A DNA stretch of 6,733 nucleotides from Eudoraea sp. GTDB lineage: Bacteria; Bacteroidota; Bacteroidia; Flavobacteriales; Flavobacteriaceae. The stretch lies in the NCBI GenBank assembly GCA_013042925.1, contig JABDPH010000529.1, positions 1 through 6,733 on the forward strand. Reading direction: 5' to 3'. Shown here piece by piece: positions 5,694-6,733 of this stretch (its first letter is position 1; each line of letters opens with the position of its first letter). Both the position numbers and the translations under genes were made by a program. The notes below the pieces were generated by a model, which worked only from the letters and a program-made list of their open reading frames with translations, did no database searches and was not told where the DNA came from.

Positions 5694-6731
5694 TTAGTCA
5701 GTAAGTGACTGCTCAAGAATTTTGTCTATTATTAATTCGAAATCCGTGGTATTTTCCACAAAATCGAGATCTGCAATATCAATTATCAGGCTTTTGCGAT
5801 GAGGAAAACCCTTTAAAAAATCAAAATAGCCTCGATTAATTTTCTCCAGGTATTCTTTATCTATTCCTTGTTCATATGAACGTCCTCTTTTTTTAATATT
5901 TTCTAATAAACGTTCGGTGCTCTGGTAAAGGAAGATGTAGATATCGGGTTTTTTCACTTCTTTATACATAAAATTAAACATTTTACGATATAGTTTAAAC
6001 TCCTCTTTTTGGAGCGTTATTTGTGCAAAAATCAAAGACTTATAGATATCATAATCACTTACCATAAAATTCTTAAAAAGATCAAGTTGAGTTGTATCAT
6101 CTGTAAACTGCTGGTATCTGTCGGCCAAAAAGGACATTTCTAATGGAAAGGCGTATCTGCTTTGATCATTGTAGAACTTCGGTAAAAACGGGTTGTCCGC
6201 AAATCGTTCCAATACAAGTTTGGCATTATGCTCATCGGCTATTTTTCTGGCCAGGGTAGTTTTACCTGCGCCAATGTTACCTTCAATAGCTACCAAATGC
6301 AGTTGGGAAAAGAGTAATTCCCTGCTGGGGAATAATTTATGAGGGGTTTGTTCTAGACTAGTCTTGTCTTTACATTCCTGCAACAAGTTTCTGGTATCTT
6401 TCCCTAGTACAGGATGATAGAATTGAGGAGCAATATCTGCAAGAGGTTTTAGAACAAATCTTCTTAAATGCATTTGGGGGTGCGGTACCGTTAGTTCATC
6501 TGTTTGAATTATTTCAGACTTGTAAAACAACAGATCAATATCAATATTTCTGGACTGATAACCTTGACCTTCAGAGCGCTGACGGCCCATTTCCTGCTCA
6601 ACTTTTAATAGTATTTCCAGTACTTCTGAAGGTGTTTTATCTGTTTCTAGTGATAAACATGCATTTAAGAAGTCTTCCCCATCAAAACCCCACGAAGGGC
6701 TTTTATACACCCCGGAAATCTCAAGTATAGG
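5694..6731 (-). CDS. FolK (HPPK)-deoxynucleoside kinase fusion, N-terminus outside window
   Basis: The frame runs to the right edge, with PILEISG preceding the GTG at 6710, which is an internal Val. So 345 residues are visible and roughly 30-35 are missing. The first domain is 6-hydroxymethyl-7,8-dihydropterin pyrophosphokinase, which makes the folate precursor diphosphate using ATP. It shows YKSPSWGF, the GRQR...RNIDIDLLFY signature with the two Mg-binding Asp, and VPHPQMHLRRFVLKPL. After a linker (about 6300-6380) comes a deoxynucleoside kinase domain. It has P-loop GNIGAGKTT (about 6255-6281), ERFADNPFL, FLADRYQQF and a LID-like KKRGRSYEQG. It resembles the dAK/dGK/dCK family, which phosphorylates deoxynucleosides for salvage. 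From memory, similar flavobacterial fusions have been reported with deoxyadenosine kinase activity; substrate specificity is not readable here. The gene converges on the methyltransferase gene. Confidence 0.93.
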   Translation of the reverse strand, partial: PILEISGVYKSPSWGFDGEDFLNACLSLETDKTPSEVLEILLKVEQEMGRQRSEGQGYQSRNIDIDLLFYKSEIIQTDELTVPHPQMHLRRFVLKPLADIAPQFYHPVLGKDTRNLLQECKDKTSLEQTPHKLFPSRELLFSQLHLVAIEGNIGAGKTTLARKIADEHNAKLVLERFADNPFLPKFYNDQSRYAFPLEMSFLADRYQQFTDDTTQLDLFKNFMVSDYDIYKSLIFAQITLQKEEFKLYRKMFNFMYKEVKKPDIYIFLYQSTERLLENIKKRGRSYEQGIDKEYLEKINRGYFDFLKGFPHRKSLIIDIADLDFVENTTDFELIIDKILEQSLTD

Positions 6732-6733
6732 AC

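Overview
The window looks like an ordinary chromosomal stretch from a member of the Bacteroidota, most likely a flavobacterium. The evidence is AT-rich composition, starts without a clear Shine-Dalgarno sequence, a TTTG-N18-TAAATTTG promoter of the Bacteroidota sigma type, a FolK/deoxynucleoside-kinase fusion known from that group, and MutS and TrmH-family proteins of typical flavobacterial appearance.

Layout from left to right. (1) The C-terminal part of a Gfo/Idh/MocA-family oxidoreductase on the + strand, cut by the left edge and ending at 1133. (2) A roughly 1-kb non-coding block (1134-2167). It holds two minus-strand tRNA genes, Gly(GCC) and Leu(UAA), each followed by a terminator-like hairpin. 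A decayed second tRNA-Gly lies just upstream of the intact one, and a Bacteroidota-type promoter lies upstream of both. The rest is repeats and hairpins. (3) mutS on the minus strand (2168-4789), probably starting at TTG. (4) A divergent 154-bp intergenic region, then a compact TrmH/SpoU-family RNA 2'-O-methyltransferase on + (4944-5480). (5) A strong bidirectional terminator (5524-5553) between convergent genes. (6) A minus-strand FolK (HPPK)-deoxynucleoside kinase fusion, running off the right edge and missing roughly its first 30-35 residues.

The protein genes are housekeeping functions (mismatch repair, RNA methylation, folate synthesis plus deoxynucleoside salvage) with no sign of a shared pathway. 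No defence system, phage, CRISPR array or complete mobile element is visible.

The most unusual signal is in the non-coding block. Two nearly identical 18-nt palindromes (TCCCGATAnCTATCGGGA) each occupy a loop position inside a sequence whose palindrome-free relative lies within the same window. One sits in the D-loop of the decayed tRNA-Gly. The other sits at the apex of a diverged repeat module. This looks like a small palindrome that inserts into, or replaces, hairpin loops. It is a hypothesis drawn from two examples.
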